A stretch of 64,000 nucleotides of DNA from Exophiala sp. HKRS030 (taxonomy: Eukaryota > Ascomycota > Eurotiomycetes > Chaetothyriales > Herpotrichiellaceae): the NCBI GenBank assembly GCA_023897205.1, contig JAHWDD010000010.1, positions 1,240,001 to 1,304,000 of the forward strand, written 5' to 3'. The position numbers and the translations under genes were made by a program. The notes under the pieces are model-generated. The model made no database searches, had not been told where the DNA came from, and was given only the letters and a program-made list of their open reading frames with translations. Shown here piece by piece: positions 1 to 12,011 of the stretch (within the stretch, counting starts at the first letter, position 1; each line of letters starts with the position of its first letter).

Positions 1-1
1 A

Positions 2-2901
2 GTCATTGATCTTTACGGCAAATTTGCAGCCCTCAAGCTGGATCGCATGATGAAGCTGTACCCTGGCAGGGTGTTTTCAAAGCCAGTGTTCACTGCCCTT
101 CCTCCTTTCATCTTCTCAGGTGCAGAGTTCGCCCTCATTCCCTCCCGGGACGAACCCTTTGGACTAGTCGCAGTGGAGTTCGGCCGTAAAGGAGCTCTTG
201 GTGTCGGTGCTCGCGTTGGTGGTCTTGGTCAGATGGTGAGTTCACATCCCTCTCGCTCTACTGTGTTTTTCCCAGGTCGTAGTCTTGGTGTTCATCCGCT
301 TACATGATTTTATAGCCTGGTTGGTGGTACACAGTCGAGTCAATGACAACCTCGCATCTACTCCATCAGTTCAAACAAGCCATCGATGAGGCTCTGCACT
401 CAAAGACGGAAATCCGAGCACTCATGAGAGCTCGTTCGGCTAAGCAGCGGTTCCCCGTGGCCCAATGGGTTGAAGATCTTGAAATCCTTCAATCCACCGC
501 CATCCAGTTACACGACAAGGTCGAGGCAAGCAAACGTCATGCTGCCGCAGGCGAGATTATATGGGGACACTCTGGCTGGAGCACTCCAGGAGGCTCTGGC
601 GCAGTCACTCCGGGATTGGCAAATTCGAGGGTCTCGTCGAGTTCAGCTCTGAACTCACTAACTTCCCGACTCCGAGGTCTTGCACACAGTCGTGAGCAAA
701 GCCATGACGTCTCCACGCGGTCAGGGTCCACCCTGGCCCGATCAGCTTCTCTTGGTTCACACCAAGGCCCAGGCCACATCAATGCGCACGATGCTCATGA
801 TGGAGAGGTTACTTATGCACCAAATACGCTTGCCACAGTACCCGACGTGGAAGGTAACGACGCGACTGGACTGGGAACCCCAAATACACCCAATTTTCCA
901 GAAGACGACGATGATTCTAGTGATAGCGATTATGATGCTGACGACGCTATCACGATGCCTACTCGAACTCGGGGACGATACGAACGTGTTCCTGTGCACG
1001 AAGACTTTCCTTTCACGCCACATCATCTTGACAATCTGACTTCTCCAAGAAGCCCCGGACTGGAGATGGCTTCCATGCAAAGCCAATTGGCCATGCCTCA
1101 TGGTAGCTCTCCGGTACCACCGTCGCCTCCAGCTGAATCTGGCTTCCTTATTCCGCCACCACCTGTGAGGGCAGAGACCAACAACCGGATATCTGCCAGC
1201 CCTTCCATGCTGTCTGTGAACTCGATCGTCGGTGAAAAAACAGACTTCAAACTTCAAAAGGTTGACCCATTCTTCACCGACAGCAACGGGGAGTTTGCAA
1301 AGACGTTCGAGAAGAAACTCGAAAACCTCAACGGGAGTACCTCCGAGTCGTCTGCGTGCATCGAAGAGTTCCTGGTCAAGTCTGAGAAGCAATGGTTTGA
1401 CACGTTCCGCAATGTCAAACTTGGCAGATACAACGCACTATCTCCAAGGCCAAGCTTTCAAGCTACTCGCGAGTCTCGTCCGCCTTCGAGCTACGCAGGC
1501 GACAGTGAGCATAGCTCTGGAGGACACGACTCCAACAACCTGGGCAACGAGTTCCTGCTAGGTGATGACTACAAGCCGCCAACCGGGCTCAGGAAATGGA
1601 TGCAACTTCGCGTTGGCGACTGGCCCGTTTATGCGTTCTTTATGGGCTTCGGTCAAATCATTGCCGCCAACTCGTACCAGATTACGCTGTTGACTGGTGA
1701 AGTTGGTCAAACTGCAGACAAGCTCTACAGCATCGCAAGCATCTACCTGGTGACGTCAATATGTTGGTGGTTCCTCTTCCGACGGTTCAGCTCCATGTTG
1801 TGTCTGTCACTGCCATTCTTCTTCTACGGCCTGGCATTCATCTTGATCGGCACTGCGCACTACGCTTCCACCGCCAGTGGCCGCGGATGGGTCCAAAACG
1901 TTGGCACTGGCATGTACGCCGTGGCCTCTTCTTCGGGCAGCATCTTCTTCGCGTTGAACTTTGGTGACGAGGGAGGCGCTCAAGTCAAAGCCTGGGTATT
2001 CCGCGCCTGTGTGATTCAAGGCACTCAGCAGATCTATGTCGTGGCACTCTGGTACTGGGGCGCTTACCTCAACAAAAGGACGTCGGATGGACTCTTGACT
2101 AGTTCCGACTCCGTCTCATCCACGTGGAAAATCACCGCCATCACTCTCCCCATTGCCATACTCCTTTGGGTTATTGGTTTGCTGATGTGGTTTGGCCTCC
2201 CAAACTACTACCGTCAAGCACCTGGAAAGATGCCGAGTTTCTATCACAGTCTCCTTCGCCGCAAGATTGTGCTCTGGTTCTTCTTCACGGTGATCATCCA
2301 AAACTTTTTCCTGTCTGCGCCGTACGGACGAAACTGGTCCTTTTTGTGGAGCAGCTCCCACGCAAAGACTTGGCAGATTGTGTTGCTCGTTCTTTTGTTC
2401 TTCGTCGGTGTGTGGGCAGGCTTCCTGTGGCTATTCGCGTTGCTCTCGAAGAGACACAGCTGGATTCTCCCACTTTTTGCAATCGGCCTCGGAGCACCTC
2501 GGTGGGCACAAATATGGTGGGGAACCAGCAACATCGGCTTGTTCCTCCCATGGGCCGGTGGCTACACCTCATCGGCGCTCGTCTCAAGAGCTCTGTGGCT
2601 CTGGCTGGGCACACTGGATGCAATTCAAGGGGTGGGCCTGGGCATGATCCTTCTGTCGACACTGACTCGTGTCCACGTAGCATTCACGTTGATCATTGCA
2701 CAGGTGCTTGGCTCTGTTGCGACGATTGTCGCCAGAGCCTGCGCACCAAACAAGATTGGTCCGGGTCCAATCAGTCCAGACATCAGTGGCAGTGTCTCTA
2801 CGATCTGGCAAGCCTGGTTCTGGGTGGGTCTCGCGTTGAATTTGAGCGTCTGCTTTGGGTACTTTATGTTTTATCGCAAGGAACAACTTAGCAAGCCTTG
2901 A
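2..2901 (+). CDS. ags1: alpha-1,3-glucan synthase, C-terminal part (5' truncated by window)
   Basis: Cell-wall alpha-1,3-glucan synthase, an integral plasma-membrane enzyme that polymerises alpha-glucan. Only the last ~939 residues are in the window (the family is ~2,400 aa); the reading frame is already open at base 2. Exons 2-235 and 316-2901 flank an 80-nt phase-0 intron (GTGAGT...TATAG). Exon 1 encodes the end of the GT5-like catalytic domain, with the E-x7-E signature in [18 protein letters not shown] long Ser/Pro/Asp-rich linker follows (about 780-1600). The last ~430 residues are a multi-span membrane domain rich in Trp and Phe, typical of the Ags C-terminus thought to be involved in export. 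A near-consensus AATAAA lies at 2985. Identity is firm from the signature and the layout; which paralogue it is cannot be told. Confidence 0.95.
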
Positions 2902-3229
2902 TCTGAGGACTCTGCTATTGTTGATGGTGACTTTTTAGTGGAGTATTGGGTATTGTTTTTTGGTTCTGTCTAAAAGTTGGATGTAATAAAGATGAAGCGG
3001 AATGACTGAAACATGTAGATTTATAGAACCCGAAGAGATTGACACGGGGTCACCGATTTCTCATCCTCCGACGAGTTGCCCAGGTCACTTCAGAAAACAA
3101 AGTACAGGAGTGGCCGAAGAGTGACTTACTGGACATGAAAGACCACACCATATGATTTAATATTCGACCGTATAAAATCCGGTGAAACATTCGTTATCGA
3201 TAAGCCTTGTGCTCCGAAATGAGAGAGAT
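2902..3229. other. intergenic: 3' region of ags1 and promoter of HAD gene
   Basis: Holds a probable polyadenylation signal AATAAA at 2985-2990 for ags1 and a TATA-like TATAAAA at 3171-3177. The latter sits only ~53 bp before the first likely start at 3230, so transcription may begin very close to the coding region, or translation may start at a later ATG (3282 or 3288). Confidence 0.4.
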
Positions 3230-4613
3230 ATGAATCATCTGCGTCGACTTCTTGAAACCTGCTGGCGCATCTGGCCGGCGATGAGCATGGCAAGTCGGAG
3301 AGTGGTCTACAACAGTAGGCCTTTCGTATCCTGGCCATGGTCTCAGTCGGCCCGGCAGCCAACCTTTTGTTGTTCTCTGCGGCTTCAGAGTCGACGTTCA
3401 TTCCAGACGGAGTCTAAATCCAGGTCTAATGTCCCCGACTTTGCCTTTGCATTTGAGTACGCCGCAGCCATGTGTTTCCCAGCTTCTTCCAATCCGACTG
3501 ACAATATTTTACAGTATAGACGGTGTTCTTATCCGTAGCGCCAGACCCATCACGCACGCCTCCACGACCCTTCAATACCTTCAGAAGCACTCGATCCCTT
3601 TTATCCTCCTCACCAACGGCGGCGGTAAACATGAATCTGAACGGGTGGCCGACCTTTCGTCCCGACTGTCCCTCTCGCTCTCCACGTCCATGTTCATCCA
3701 GTCGCACACGCCGTTTGCGGAATTGACCCACGGCCAGGACAGTCTGCGCGACAAATGTATCCTGGTCATGGGCGGAGAGGGACCTCGGTGCCGCGACGTC
3801 GCCGAGGCGTACGGCTTCACCAACGTCGTGACTCCCGGGGACATATACGCCGCGTACCCGGAGATATGGCCCTTTAGTGCCCCTTTCAAGGACCACTACT
3901 ACAACAAATTCGCACGGCCGTTGCCCAAACCGATCAACCCGGAGGACCCCGAAGGAAGTCTCAAGATCGACGCGGTTTTTGTGTACAATGACCCCCGCGA
4001 CTGGGGCTTGGACGCGCAGATTCTCATGGACGTCATGCTCTCGTCTCGCGGCATCGTGGGCACGTACTCCGCCAAAAACGGCGACACCTCTCTACCCAAC
4101 AGCGGGTATCTACAAGACGGCCAGCCGAGGCTCTACTTTTCGAACCCGGACCTCCTCTGGGCGGCGGACTACCCTCTGTCGCGCCTGGGACAGGGCGGGT
4201 TCCGTGCCGCGGTCGATGGGTTGTGGAGGGCCCTCACGAAGAGCAAACACCACCCCACCCCGAAGCTGTACAAGAAGGTGTTGGGCAAACCGTTCCGGGA
4301 GACGTACGAGTACGCGGAGAAACAGCTACTCCGCCACCGCGACGCCATCTTCAAAGGTCATAACCAACAAGTTGTCCCGCCGTTGAAGAGGGTGTACATG
4401 GTCGGGGACAACCCGGAGAGCGACATCCGCGGCGCAAACAGTTTCGAGTCTCCTCGCGGAGTGGAATGGATCAGTCTCTTGACCCGGACGGGCGTGTACA
4501 AGGACCGCGATGGACAACGACCTACGTGGGAACCCAGGGCGATAGTGGATGATGTCAAGGCCGCTGTACAGTATGCTCTCGAGGATAGTAAATGGCCTGA
4601 ACATTTAGACTGA
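3230..4613 (+). CDS. HAD-superfamily hydrolase, CECR5/Cut-1-like, probably mitochondrial
   Basis: Predicted phosphatase-like member of the haloacid dehalogenase superfamily, subclass IIA (CECR5/Cut-1 type); the physiological substrate is not established for this family. Exons are 3230-3456 and 3515-4613, with a 58-nt intron that splits the Asp codon of the first catalytic motif: splicing restores DIDGVLIRSA. Other visible motifs are LLTNGGG (motif II) and MVGDNPESDIRGA (C-terminal acidic motif). Length is about 441 aa. The first ~70 residues are rich in Arg, Ser and Trp with few acids, consistent with a mitochondrial presequence. The start at 3230 is the first good ATG in the exon, but 3182, 3282 or 3288 cannot be excluded. 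Reading exon 2 alone from 3429 would lose the nucleophile Asp, so the upstream exon is needed. Confidence 0.88.
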
Positions 4614-5074
4614 GTAGATACCTACCCCCTTAGAGTATCAAATAGAGTCGGTATTACAGTAGTAGACTTGACTGAATCGATGAACACCCCCCCAAATATA
4701 AAGTCAATCTCCTTGTACTGCTTTCACATATTGTTTTCTATCTGATCATTTGTATTGTTCGTGGTCGAGAAAACCTGGTAGGTTGAAGTGACATCCCGAA
4801 ATTGTATGAATGGTTTGGTGGGGGTCTTGAGATTTCCGAGATGAGAATAAAAATATACAAAGTACATTTCCGTACGGAGCATTTTCATATTGTTACCACC
4901 ACCAGCAAACCACTTTTCACCGTGTTTACAGCGACCGACATTATCTTTTTTTTTATTATGTATGAAGACATGGACAAACACAAAACACACGGGATTTTCA
5001 TGTTCATGTTGTAAATCGTCTTCGGGGTGTGAAAAGCCGTCTTCAGGTTTCGAGAGGGAAAAACAGCCCCCAAG
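4614..5074. other. intergenic spacer
   Basis: AT-rich spacer between two genes on the plus strand, with a T-rich run near 4948-4958 and a GTACGGAG partial copy of the dispersed 9-mer near 4872. No supported gene. Confidence 0.35.
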
Positions 5075-6304
5075 ATGGCATCGAAAAAGTCGAGGTCGAA
5101 GAACACGAGTGCCAGTACGAAATCTCTCAAGTCTGGTCGTCCGCCTCTTCTACTTCCGTCTTCCTCGTCAGGAGGAGGCAACGTTCTTGGTGTCGGTGGT
5201 CCCTCGTCGACGTCGACGACCACCACGGCACAGCGGACGTCGTCAATCTCTTCCAGGCACACCCGCACCGTGATACGCCGACACCACACCCTCCAGAAAC
5301 GTCTCTCTCGCGCCAGGGCCGCCGGAGATTCGGGTCTCGCTCGACAACTCGAATTGGAACTCGAAGCTTCGGGTGGTCTCGCGACATACCAACTCGCCAG
5401 CACCGTGGGACAGAGCGCCGAAAGAGGTGGTGACTCGAGCCGCGTATTGGTTCAATGGATCAAGGACGAACTTGATGTTCGTCGGAAATCGAGGCCATGT
5501 CAACAAAGAAACCAAAAGGATCAAGATCGGAATTCATCTACGACTTTTGTCATTGCCGGTGATGATGACGATCAAACGAGGCCAAAGAAACAAAAGTCTT
5601 CTTCTCCTCCTCCGCCCCCTCCTTTGAGAATACTAGAGATTGGTGCTCTGAGTACCACCAATGCTCTCAACGTCGTCGATGCGACCCAAGTCCGACGTAT
5701 CGATCTAAGATCTTCGGCATCTGGTATCGAGGAAATCGATTTTATGAAGTTCCCTTTACCAAATGACCCTACTGGGAAAGGTTCGTGGAAGAATCAAAAA
5801 GGTTACGACGTTTTGAGTCTCAGTCTGGTTTTGAATTATGTCCCAGATGCGCATGGTAGAGGGGAAATGTTGAAGAGGACGACGCTGTTCTTTACTGATT
5901 CTACATCCGACTCAAGCACCTCTACTTCTGCTCCTGCTTTGGAAAACAAAGACAGAAACCAAGACGTACCTGACGATGAGAATGTCAATGGCCTGGTTGA
6001 CCTGGACGACCTGGACACCACGACTTCCGGTTCAAAATCACTCCCTTGTCTGTTTTTGGTCTTACCTGCACCTACGATCCACAATTCTAGATACCTCACT
6101 CCCTCACACCTCGACCTGATCATGTCTTCTTTGGGTTACACAGCCCGCAAGACCAAGACGACACAAAAACTTCATTACAGTCTGTGGACGTACGACCCCA
6201 CCGAAAAGGATCGATGGGTCCGGGAAGGAGGACAGACCGTTTTCCCAAAGAAAGAAATCAACCCCGGAGCTGGGAGGAACAACTTTTGTATCATCATCGA
6301 TTGA
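5075..6304 (+). CDS. BMT2: 25S rRNA adenine-N(1) methyltransferase, Bmt2-like
   Basis: Nucleolar SAM-dependent methyltransferase of the Bmt2 family, which in yeast makes m1A2142 of 25S rRNA. Single exon, 409 aa. The N-terminal ~45 residues are basic and Ser-rich (nuclear/nucleolar targeting is likely). Next come the helical ISSRHTRTVIRRHHTLQKRL region and GGLATYQLAS, both characteristic of the family. A Ser/Pro/Asp-rich insert leads into the SAM motif RILEIGALSTTN at about residue 185. The catalytic-site stretch YDVLSLSLVLNYVPDA is at ~248, and the C-terminal LFLVLPAPTIHNSRYLT and LHYSLW blocks are conserved. Low-complexity inserts around 150-180 and 275-315 make it longer than yeast Bmt2. 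Identification is by family motifs; the precise target base is inferred. Confidence 0.9.
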   Translation: MASKKSRSKNTSASTKSLKSGRPPLLLPSSSSGGGNVLGVGGPSSTSTTTTAQRTSSISSRHTRTVIRRHHTLQKRLSRARAAGDSGLARQLELELEASGGLATYQLASTVGQSAERGGDSSRVLVQWIKDELDVRRKSRPCQQRNQKDQDRNSSTTFVIAGDDDDQTRPKKQKSSSPPPPPPLRILEIGALSTTNALNVVDATQVRRIDLRSSASGIEEIDFMKFPLPNDPTGKGSWKNQKGYDVLSLSLVLNYVPDAHGRGEMLKRTTLFFTDSTSDSSTSTSAPALENKDRNQDVPDDENVNGLVDLDDLDTTTSGSKSLPCLFLVLPAPTIHNSRYLTPSHLDLIMSSLGYTARKTKTTQKLHYSLWTYDPTEKDRWVREGGQTVFPKKEINPGAGRNNFCIIID

Positions 6305-7048
6305 TCGAATGATTGAATGAACCGACCAATGACCGGAGACGGTCATATCTGCATATCAACTACTCTGTACGGAGGTGGACCAAACGAAATGAACAAAGTT
6401 AATGACGAAACGCATAATCTGCACTGGAATCCCCTTCTAGAATCCTTTCCAGGATGAATTTGTTGTTCGATCGTAATCGCCATTGATCAGACTGATTCAG
6501 CTACCTCAAAAACCCCCGGGCTTGTTAGCCCCTCGACCAGAGTACCCTGAAAAGTACTCGTCATCGTCACCCTCTTCTCTCTCTCTCTCCCCTAGTACGC
6601 CATGCTGCAATTCTAATATTTCCAATCTTTCTTCAGATGTTATCGTGGCAGGGGGCCCCTCTTCGTCGATAAGGTCCTCCCATCGTCACCACAAATGTTT
6701 GAAAAACTCGAGCCGAGGACCTTTCTCTGAAGACAGACAAAGGGAAAGAAATGAGAATACAGTGTCGAGGGGGCTTTTCCTTTTTCTTGCTCATTACGGC
6801 GGTAGCCGTTTATCATACATTCGCTAGCCACAGGGCACGCCACAGCAGAAAACAAAAAAACCTTGATATTGGGGGTGTAATCCTCTTTAATGCTCGGGTT
6901 GGACTTTGTGTTCTGCTCCAGAAAAAGGAATCAAGTCACCCTATCCATATCCATACCCAGACCAAACCATAAACCATATCCAGCCATCCATGAGTTCGTT
7001 TGAGAAAAAAAAAGAGGCTCTTGGCTGTACTGAAACGACCCAAAGATA
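6305..7048. other. intergenic between convergent genes
   Basis: 3' regions of the convergent BMT2-like and SMI1-like genes. It contains a pyrimidine tract (CT repeats, about 6571-6591). Small open frames here (for example 6483-6827) show no recognisable protein features. No supported gene. Confidence 0.35.
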
Positions 7049-8742
7049 TTATATGGTAACGGTCTTCATTTCATCTTCGATGCCATTGACACCCAGTCCC
7101 TTGACTTCGGACTTGTCCTCGTCGGTGGTGTTTGTCTCTTTGGCTTCGGGTTCAGTCAACACTCTGCCGAGTCTGGTGGCCGGGAATTTGTCGGAATCTG
7201 CACTCTTCAACGAGGACGGCGTAGGCGCATCGACCAACTTCTCTGGCTTCCGCGGGATATTGGTAAGTTTCAGATCGATAGGTGCGGGAGCTTCTGCCGT
7301 CTTTTCTCGCTTCTTCCCTTCACTCGAAATTTCAGCGGCCTCGGCAAAATCTCGTACAACATCACCTCCAGGGCGGACGGGTTGTGGTTGTGCAATCTCT
7401 TCCTGAACACGGGCCAATGGGCTACCGACAGCGTGCCGCGGGCTACCTTGTGGGCCTCTTGAGAATCTTTGTGGTGATCGGCCTCTATCTTCGTTGCCCA
7501 TGACCGGACTGCCATAGGGCGACTGCCGTCCATTTTGTGCAACAATGTTGGTGTTCAAGCCGGCCGGCTGAGGGCGCCGCTTGGGTCCTCGTCGGCCATA
7601 TTTCTGGTCAGCTCGCCAGCGGAGAATATCCATATAAGGTGGTTCCACCGTTTCTGTTTTGAATTCCTTCAGTTTCAGCTCTCCTGTTTCTTCGTCGACA
7701 AAGACTTTTTCAGTGCTCAGATCGTCGGCTACAACGGCCAAGAAGTGAGCCCAAGATCGTGCCACCACATATTTACAGTCGTAGTCTCGTCCAAACAAAA
7801 TGATTTGACCCCATTTGCCCATGGGGCCAGGAGCAAGATCAACTGCGATGTTGTTTCCACCCCAGTCTCTGGCCAGGGGAATCCAGCTCGGATGTGCGTA
7901 TGCTTTCTGGATGGCCTTGGGAGGTTGTGACTCTTGTCTGTCCAGGAGTTCTTGTCGCCAATAGCGATTGCCGTTTTGAGTCTGGCTGGACGACGAGGAA
8001 CCATTGCTGAGACCCTTGGAGCTGTATTTGCTTTTAGCACCGCTCAGGTACTCTTCATTCACGATCTTCCAGTTTTTCCACTCTTGTACGATTTCTTCGC
8101 AGTCTAGTAACATGCAGCCGAAAATGATACCGGTTGGCCTGCCGCCTCGTTCTTGACCGTCGTGAATTCCTAGAGACTCGCGAACATCTTGAGGTAGGGT
8201 CATGTCCAATTCGTGTTCGAGTTCATTAACATCGTTCTGTGTACATCCTTCACCTAGCTGATCCCAGAGCTCCTCGTAGTTCTTTTCAGCCCAGCGGTCA
8301 ATCTTTTTCCAAGAATGAGAGACGGGAGGAGGCGGGGGGGCGCCGTCAGCAAAATTCTGCATTTGTATCTCACCAGGAGCTACTGTCTGGTCGGCCTGAG
8401 GTGGCTTGGGAGAGGACATGGATCGCATGCCGGGAGAATATGGTCTTGCAGGTGATTCCGCAATCTGTGAGGAGGAAATGGAAGGTCGTTTCGAATCGTC
8501 GTGGTAGGTAGCCGAGAGGTCCTGGTGGGAATCGACTGCGCTGGTGGCAACCGAGGTGAGAGGAGCGTGTCGACTTTGACTGACAGGTACATGTTGACCT
8601 GTTCTGTAAGGGGAATCGTGAGAAGCATGGCGATCATTTGAGGTCATGGTATGCCAGAAGGAGCGCCATGCGGAGGAGAAGCTGGAAAGTGTCAATACAA
8701 ACCACCCACTGAACGCAGAGATAAAACCTACGAGTTTGCCAT
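7049..8742 (-). CDS. smi1: cell-wall assembly regulator SMI1/KNR4-like
   Basis: Homologue of yeast Smi1/Knr4, an intrinsically disordered signalling hub that coordinates glucan and chitin synthesis with the cell-integrity pathway. Modelled as two exons: a tiny first exon 8742-8732 (MANS) and 8681-7049, joined across a 50-nt intron; 547 aa in total. The splice gives MANSFSSAWRSFWHTMTSND, which matches the expected fungal N-terminus, with the FWHTMTS segment shared across the family. A disordered N-terminus precedes the SMI1/KNR4 core domain at about residues 115-360 (VNELEHELDMTLPQDVRESL, GRPTGIIFGCMLL, HPSWIPLARDWGGNNIAVDL, GRDYDCKYVVARSWAHFLA). The C-terminal ~190 residues are disordered. 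An internal start in the second exon would remove only a few residues. Confidence 0.93.
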
Positions 8743-9607
8743 GATTGGCGATTCCGTCACAGTAGTTGCTGCCACTTTGACGGGGTTGTTATGTTGGTTT
8801 GATGGTGGACTAATAGATTGACATGGGGGTTGTGATTGTTTGGCTGCGGGATTCGAATTGTTCGGGGGCAGTCGAAACAAAGGATGTCGATGGCGGCGTG
8901 GCTGCGGCCGCAAACAAAGACTGAAGGATTTCCAGCCGTCGACGAACTTGTTGAGAACAAAAACGAGTGTGGTTGATTGCGGTTTGTACACACGGAAACG
9001 ACTGTGTTGTTTCCGTCAAAGCAGGTTTTGGTTCCAAGGGAAAAAAGGCGTGAGATGGGGGAAGTCCAGGAGAAGAGTGGGCTCGGATTGAGATTGACTT
9101 GACCGGGGGGGTTTCGCGGATTGGGAATTAGCGGTAGGGTTTCGGACACAGGAACTGCGCTCGATAGCCACGTCTTGAGCGTTGGGTGACACTGACAGAA
9201 CGAAGAGAAAAGTGAACGTGGCTACGGCGTGGTGTTTACTGTAGAGAGGAAGAAAAGGGACAGTGTACGAAACTGCGTAGAGCGAGGCACAAGATACTGT
9301 ACATACACACAGTAGAGAGTACAGTATAGGGAGAACGCGCAGTCTGGACAACACAAAACACACACAGTGAAGTTCGATTGGCACCTGGTCAAGTTGATAG
9401 GCGCGCCTAAAGATGGGGCACGGTGACCAAAACATGCGCCTAGATGCAGCCAGGCGCAGGCCCAGCGCAGGTCACCCTTGGCGCCTGGAATACTACGGGT
9501 ACTTCGTACATAGCCAATACCGCACGCGGTGTAAGAGAAGCCTCTGGTCAGGTTTTGTGCCTACAAGTTGATCAAGTCAAGACATGATCAGCTAGCTGGA
9601 GGTGTCC

Positions 9608-9672
<65 letters not shown>

Positions 9673-12011
9673 CTCCATTGTCTTGTTGGAGATTGCCTTC
9701 AGCTGCTGTCTTTACCCATGTCTGCATGCACTGCGCCTCATGGGATTACCTCTTAACGCGTCAATCTTCACCTAGTTTTTTGGTGAGTGTGTATGGCGGC
9801 TGATGATCTTGATCCGCGCAGCGTTACTCAGTCTAGTCTACGTACTCGTATATGACTTGCTGAAGAAGAAACTATCAATTCTCTGCAACAGCGTCCTATC
9901 CCTTGCATATCTCGTGCCTTATTAATACAAATGAACAGATACTCCGTAATGAAAAAAAAGGGATGCAAACACGGACTTCTCCCCACTCACAAGTACGCGT
10001 ACTGATAGGCGTGTGCATTTCGTGGCTGAAGTCAAGCATTTTGACGTTGCATACTAAACCGATAGGCTGAAGGAGATTGAATGGAGTTTACGGAGTACAT
10101 GGATAATGGTAAAAACGGATACTCGCGCCCCCTTACTATATACTCCGTAGCCTCATGTTATTTTACAGCATGGAGGACGACCCAGAGAGTATTCTAGAAA
10201 GAAAATAGGGGCCAGATGTTATGCGTACACTACAGGATGATCGAATTGCCCGAGTATCTCGTAGCACGATCAACACGAACTCGTGCTACAAGCATCTGTT
10301 CTCCTGCCATAGACGATTCTGCCATGTGCGAGTTTACAAATAAATCCATGGCCATCATCGATAACCTCTTTTTCTTGGATATCTATATTGTATCCGCACC
10401 AGTAGTATTTCATGCTATGAGTTAAGGCTCAGTGATAGGCGACCAAGATTGTCCATTCTTTATCGGAGGTAGTCATGTGTGACACAAAACAACAGGTTGA
10501 ACAACGGGCGAGGCGAAACTAGCATTGTCGATCTTGTTCCACATGTAAAATGTTCAGTACCCGTGGGGGTTATCTCTACCGGCTTCTTGCATGTAAAAAC
10601 CAGCAGCCATAATGATGTCTTGTGAGTCCGTAGCCTGGCTTTACCCGTTCAAAACTCCGCCGCAATGGATGACCACTGCTATGATACTCCGTATGTTGAA
10701 TATTGTATTACATTGGAACCTTGACACAACTGTTCTACTCGTACTCAGCGTTTGTAAAAAAGGATCACCCATGGGAACCTATACTTGGCTATTCTGACCT
10801 TGGTCAGTTTCTCGCGTCTAGATCATGTTCGTCATATCGTTGTGCCGTCCACTGATCTGAACAAAGATAGTCCGTATAACACTCCGTAATAGAATGCACA
10901 ACCTTGGAATTTGCATGGCATCAAAAACCAAACCATTTTCCGGGTATTTTACACGCCAATCACTTTTGTTTGCCACTTGTCCTTTTTTATCACTCCGTAA
11001 TGATGCAGGTACACGAGTAATTTCCGTGGTGCATCATGTACTCCGTATGCAAGCTTGTAACCGTTCAAGACAAGCTTAGTTCCTCGAAAAGCCCTGCATG
11101 TGTTTCATCCACACTCGACCAACCACCGCACACCATCCTTCCCTGCCTTCTGTCCTGCTGATACTTGATACTCGTAGATGGACGACCTGGGATTTTCCCG
11201 CGGCGACATGACACGGCGAATGACAGCATGACTTACTGCGCCTTATTACTATAACAGTACTTCGTACTCGTTCGGAAATCTAGGGTTCATTTGTTGCAGT
11301 TTTTTTTTTTAGCAAACACTGATGTCCGGCATCTACCCAGCCTATGAGGCTCACCACACGGAGAACTGGGTTTCCTGGCATTCCACATGTATGACTTCCC
11401 CAATATCGATCGTAGTCTGGAGAACTTCTGGCCTGATTCTCACAATTGGATCACGACGACTACATATTACCCGAATCTTCATAACGACAAGGGAGTTTTT
11501 AAGTGGCTTCTACTCTGCGTGACAAGCACTTTTTCCATCATGCTAGTCGTAGCTTCGGCTCGATAGTTTGATTTCTAGCCGAGATCTCAAGTCGGAACAA
11601 TCCCCCTAGCTTGAGATTGTCGCACATGTCAGGCAGATGTCAGTGTGATACGATGCCAAAAGATCACTTCCTTGAACTTGGACCCTGGCATCATTTTCAC
11701 CCCCATCTACAGTATACAATGTATGACAATGGCGGTTATTTCAAATTTCATTTCTCAGGGATATAAATATTAGTACTCCGCAGAAAGACACCATCCGAAA
11801 CCTTTACTCTAACAAGTCTAAATCGAGGGAGAAAATTCAAGGTTCCCTATTCTCGTTAATCGACCCTCTCATGAATAGCCATTAATGTTGCACATCCTCT
11901 ACAGAATCCCCAGCCAGGCGCCACGCAATGCTTGAAATACAACAGTCACCAGTGAAAGACACACAGTGCTGCAGAAAAGGGAGAACCCACACAGGCACTG
12001 AAATGGCCTCA
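8743..12011. other. gene-poor 3.3 kb block with microsatellite and dispersed 9-mers
   Basis: The first ~700 bp is probably the smi1 promoter and 5' leader. The rest holds an (AC)n microsatellite (9611-9671) and at least five exact copies of TACTCCGTA/TACGGAGTA (9940, 10089, 10141, 10685, 11039), plus one-base variants near 10881, 10992 and 11775. Open frames are all under 150 codons and unlike each other or any family I recognise. I see no transposase, long terminal repeats or RNA gene. Confidence 0.5.
9611..9671. repeat. (AC)n microsatellite, about 30 units
   Basis: An uninterrupted run of AC dinucleotides, ~61 bp, the longest simple repeat in the window. It produces an artificial open frame of alternating Thr-His, which is not a gene. 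Such tracts are usually length-variable between strains. Confidence 0.98.

Noticed and set aside
9568..9756. Open frame encoding alternating Thr-His
   Set aside because: Artefact of the (AC)n microsatellite.
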